A stretch of DNA of 64,000 bases from Schaalia radingae (GTDB lineage: Bacteria > Actinomycetota > Actinomycetes > Actinomycetales > Actinomycetaceae). The DNA lies in contig NZ_LT629792.1 of assembly GCF_900106055.1 (NCBI RefSeq), forward strand, positions 2,170,001-2,234,000, given 5' to 3'. Below, in pieces: positions 62,477-64,000 of this stretch (positions are counted from its first letter, which is position 1; every line of letters starts with the position of its first letter). A program made the position numbers and the translations under genes. Below the pieces are notes generated by a model. The model made no database searches. It was given only the letters and a program-made list of their open reading frames with translations, and was not told where the DNA came from.

Positions 62477-64000
62477 ATGCACAGCGCGCTGGATCGCGCA
62501 CAAGACCTCAGGCGCCGCCTCATCGTCACCGCGCCGCCCACACTGGTCGTTGCCACCGTTTCGATGTTCCACAGCCTGCATTTTCCGGGCTGGCAATGGG
62601 TGGTGGCCATCCTGTCACTACCTGTCGTCACATGGGGCGCGTGGCCCTTCCACCGCTCAGCCATCCAGGGTCTACGCCACGGCACAACAACAATGGACAC
62701 ACTGGTGTCCCTGGGCGTGACCGCTTCAACTGCGTGGAGCCTGTGGGCACTGCTGTGGGGCGGCGAATCCGCGATGCTCTATTTCGAGGGCGCCTGCGTG
62801 ATCGTCCTGTTCCTGCTGATCGGGCGCTATGCGGAGGCGCGCACCAAGCATCGGGCCGGCGACGCGCTGCGCTCACTGCTCTCAATGGGCACCACCACAG
62901 CGCACCGCATTCTGCCTGACGGGACGCGCGAGGACGTCGACAGCGCTGACCTGCAGGTCGGAGACATGTTCGAGGTTCGTCCCGGCGAATCCATCGCAAC
63001 AGATGGGCGCATCATCTCAGGCGAATCCGCCATTGACACGTCGATGCTGACCGGCGAGTCCGTTCCACGCGATGTTGCTCCCGGTGACGATGTAGCAGGT
63101 GCCACGATCAACACGTGGGGCGCTCTGGAAGTGGAAGCCCGCCGAGTTGGATCCGACACCGCGTTGGCCAAGATCGGCCGCATGGTCAGCGAAGCTCAGG
63201 CCACGAAGGCACCGATCCAGCGCCTGGCCGACACGATCAGTTCGGTTTTCGTGCCGGTCGTGCTTGCGATTTCCGCGGCAACACTGATCGGCTGGCTCAT
63301 CTTTTCTGGCGACGTTCAGGCCGCGGCCACCGCCGCCGTTGCCGTGCTCGTGGTGGCCTGCCCGTGTGCGCTGGGACTGGCCACACCCACCGCCCTGCTG
63401 GTCGGCTCAGGGCGCGCCTCCCAGCTGGGCATCGTGATCCGCTCAGCTGAAATCCTCGAAGAAACCCGCAAGATCGACACGATTGTGCTGGACAAGACCG
63501 GCACGGTCACAACCGGCAACCTGGCCGTCGAACACGTCGAGTCAAGCGATCCCGACGTCACGCTCGCCCTCGCAGCCGGTATCGAGGCACGCTCTGAACA
63601 CCCGATGGCGCGCTCAATTGTGCGCGCCACACAGTCCCGCTCACTCACGCCCGTTGCGACTCGCCGCTTCGTCAACCATTCCGGCATGGGTGTCTCAGCT
63701 CTGATCGACGGCGGTTTGGCTCTGGTGGGCAGGCCCGAGTGGTTCACGGGGCTGGGTATCAGTATTCCCGAGGACATCGTGCGCACTGCCCGATCGCGTT
63801 GCGCAACGCCCATCGTGGTGGCCAGCGTTCCAGGGTGGGATGAGTCGCCCTCGACAATCCACGCCGACGAAAGCGACGCTGAGAGCCCGGTCCGTGTTGA
63901 CATGGCGGTGGGCGGAATGACGTGCGCGTCGTGTGTGAATCGTGTGGAACGCAAGCTGGGCAAACTTGATGGAGTCGAGGCGCACGTCAACCTGGCGACC
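62477..64000 (+). CDS. copA: Copper-exporting P1B-ATPase, chimeric-looking, runs off window
   Basis: 508 codons visible, open at the right edge. ATG 62477 follows AAGGAG. There is no N-terminal metal-binding domain: it begins directly with membrane helices, then the actuator TGES (LTGESVPRD), the transport motif CPC (VVACPCALGLATPTA), the phosphorylation site DKTGTVT, and SEHPMARS of the nucleotide-binding domain. After TPIVVAS (about nt 63825) ATPase sequence stops; a Ser/Asp-rich linker leads to DMAVGGMTCASCVNRVERKLG, a metal-binding domain that normally starts a second CopA. The hinge GDGxNDxP and last helices have not appeared. It could be a fusion of two tandem copA genes after a deletion, or an assembly artefact. 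Confidence 0.8.
   Translation, partial: MHSALDRAQDLRRRLIVTAPPTLVVATVSMFHSLHFPGWQWVVAILSLPVVTWGAWPFHRSAIQGLRHGTTTMDTLVSLGVTASTAWSLWALLWGGESAMLYFEGACVIVLFLLIGRYAEARTKHRAGDALRSLLSMGTTTAHRILPDGTREDVDSADLQVGDMFEVRPGESIATDGRIISGESAIDTSMLTGESVPRDVAPGDDVAGATINTWGALEVEARRVGSDTALAKIGRMVSEAQATKAPIQRLADTISSVFVPVVLAISAATLIGWLIFSGDVQAAATAAVAVLVVACPCALGLATPTALLVGSGRASQLGIVIRSAEILEETRKIDTIVLDKTGTVTTGNLAVEHVESSDPDVTLALAAGIEARSEHPMARSIVRATQSRSLTPVATRRFVNHSGMGVSALIDGGLALVGRPEWFTGLGISIPEDIVRTARSRCATPIVVASVPGWDESPSTIHADESDAESPVRVDMAVGGMTCASCVNRVERKLGKLDGVEAHVNLAT

Overview
The window is high-GC DNA with short gaps, many GTG starts and four-base ATGA/GTGA overlaps. WhiB, a Crp/GlxR-type regulator, PonA2, a Tad/Flp pilus locus in the actinobacterial order, CsoR, and WXG-type (type VII secretion) proteins all point to an actinobacterium. 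A host-associated member of the Actinomycetaceae (Actinomyces/Schaalia-like) fits best; that placement is inference, because no rRNA is present.

Layout. 1-8.6 kb: end of an MrfA-like helicase, a membrane protein, a putative phosphatidylcholine synthase, a three-gene type VII-like cassette (small protein, 903-aa WEG protein, lipoprotein) and pheA. 8.6-18.7 kb: one long minus-strand operon headed by a DeoR regulator, encoding a lipoyl-dependent dehydrogenase complex (E2, E3, fused alpha-beta E1), a PHP-domain protein, a short-chain dehydrogenase and a SorE-like sugar-phosphate dehydrogenase. 18.7-27.6 kb: L-fucose uptake and activation (ABC transporter, FucI, FGGY kinase, LacI regulator, FucU mutarotase), with two LacI-type palindromes at its head. 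No fuculose-phosphate aldolase is present. The dehydrogenase operon next door is a candidate for an alternative lower pathway, and this is the most interesting metabolic proposal in the window.

27.7-43.1 kb: a conserved actinobacterial block (tad pilus genes, HAD phosphatase, membrane proteins, epoxide-hydrolase-like protein, nth, crp, whiB, ponA2, metallophosphoesterase) in nearly the order of M. tuberculosis Rv3654c-Rv3683. 43.3-45.5 kb: a secreted, sortase-anchored GH29 alpha-L-fucosidase, which would release the sugar the 18-27 kb genes take up. 45.6-46.3 kb: tRNA-Pro(CGG), then an exactly mirror-symmetric array of six copies of a roughly 22-nt motif that no gene explains.

46.3-61 kb: mixed accessory and housekeeping genes: HAAS-type membrane protein, bile-acid/sodium symporter family protein, YwiC-like protein, a WXG protein plus hydrolase pair, a decayed ABC exporter joined to a decayed GH2 glycosidase, fructosamine kinase, putP, gntP-gntK, purB, and another hydrolase pair. 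61-64 kb: a transaldolase-like protein and a copper operon (csoR, copZ, copA) with a textbook CsoR operator inside the promoter. The copA frame looks chimeric: its ATPase breaks off inside the nucleotide-binding domain and runs in frame into a fresh metal-binding (HMA) domain at the window edge.
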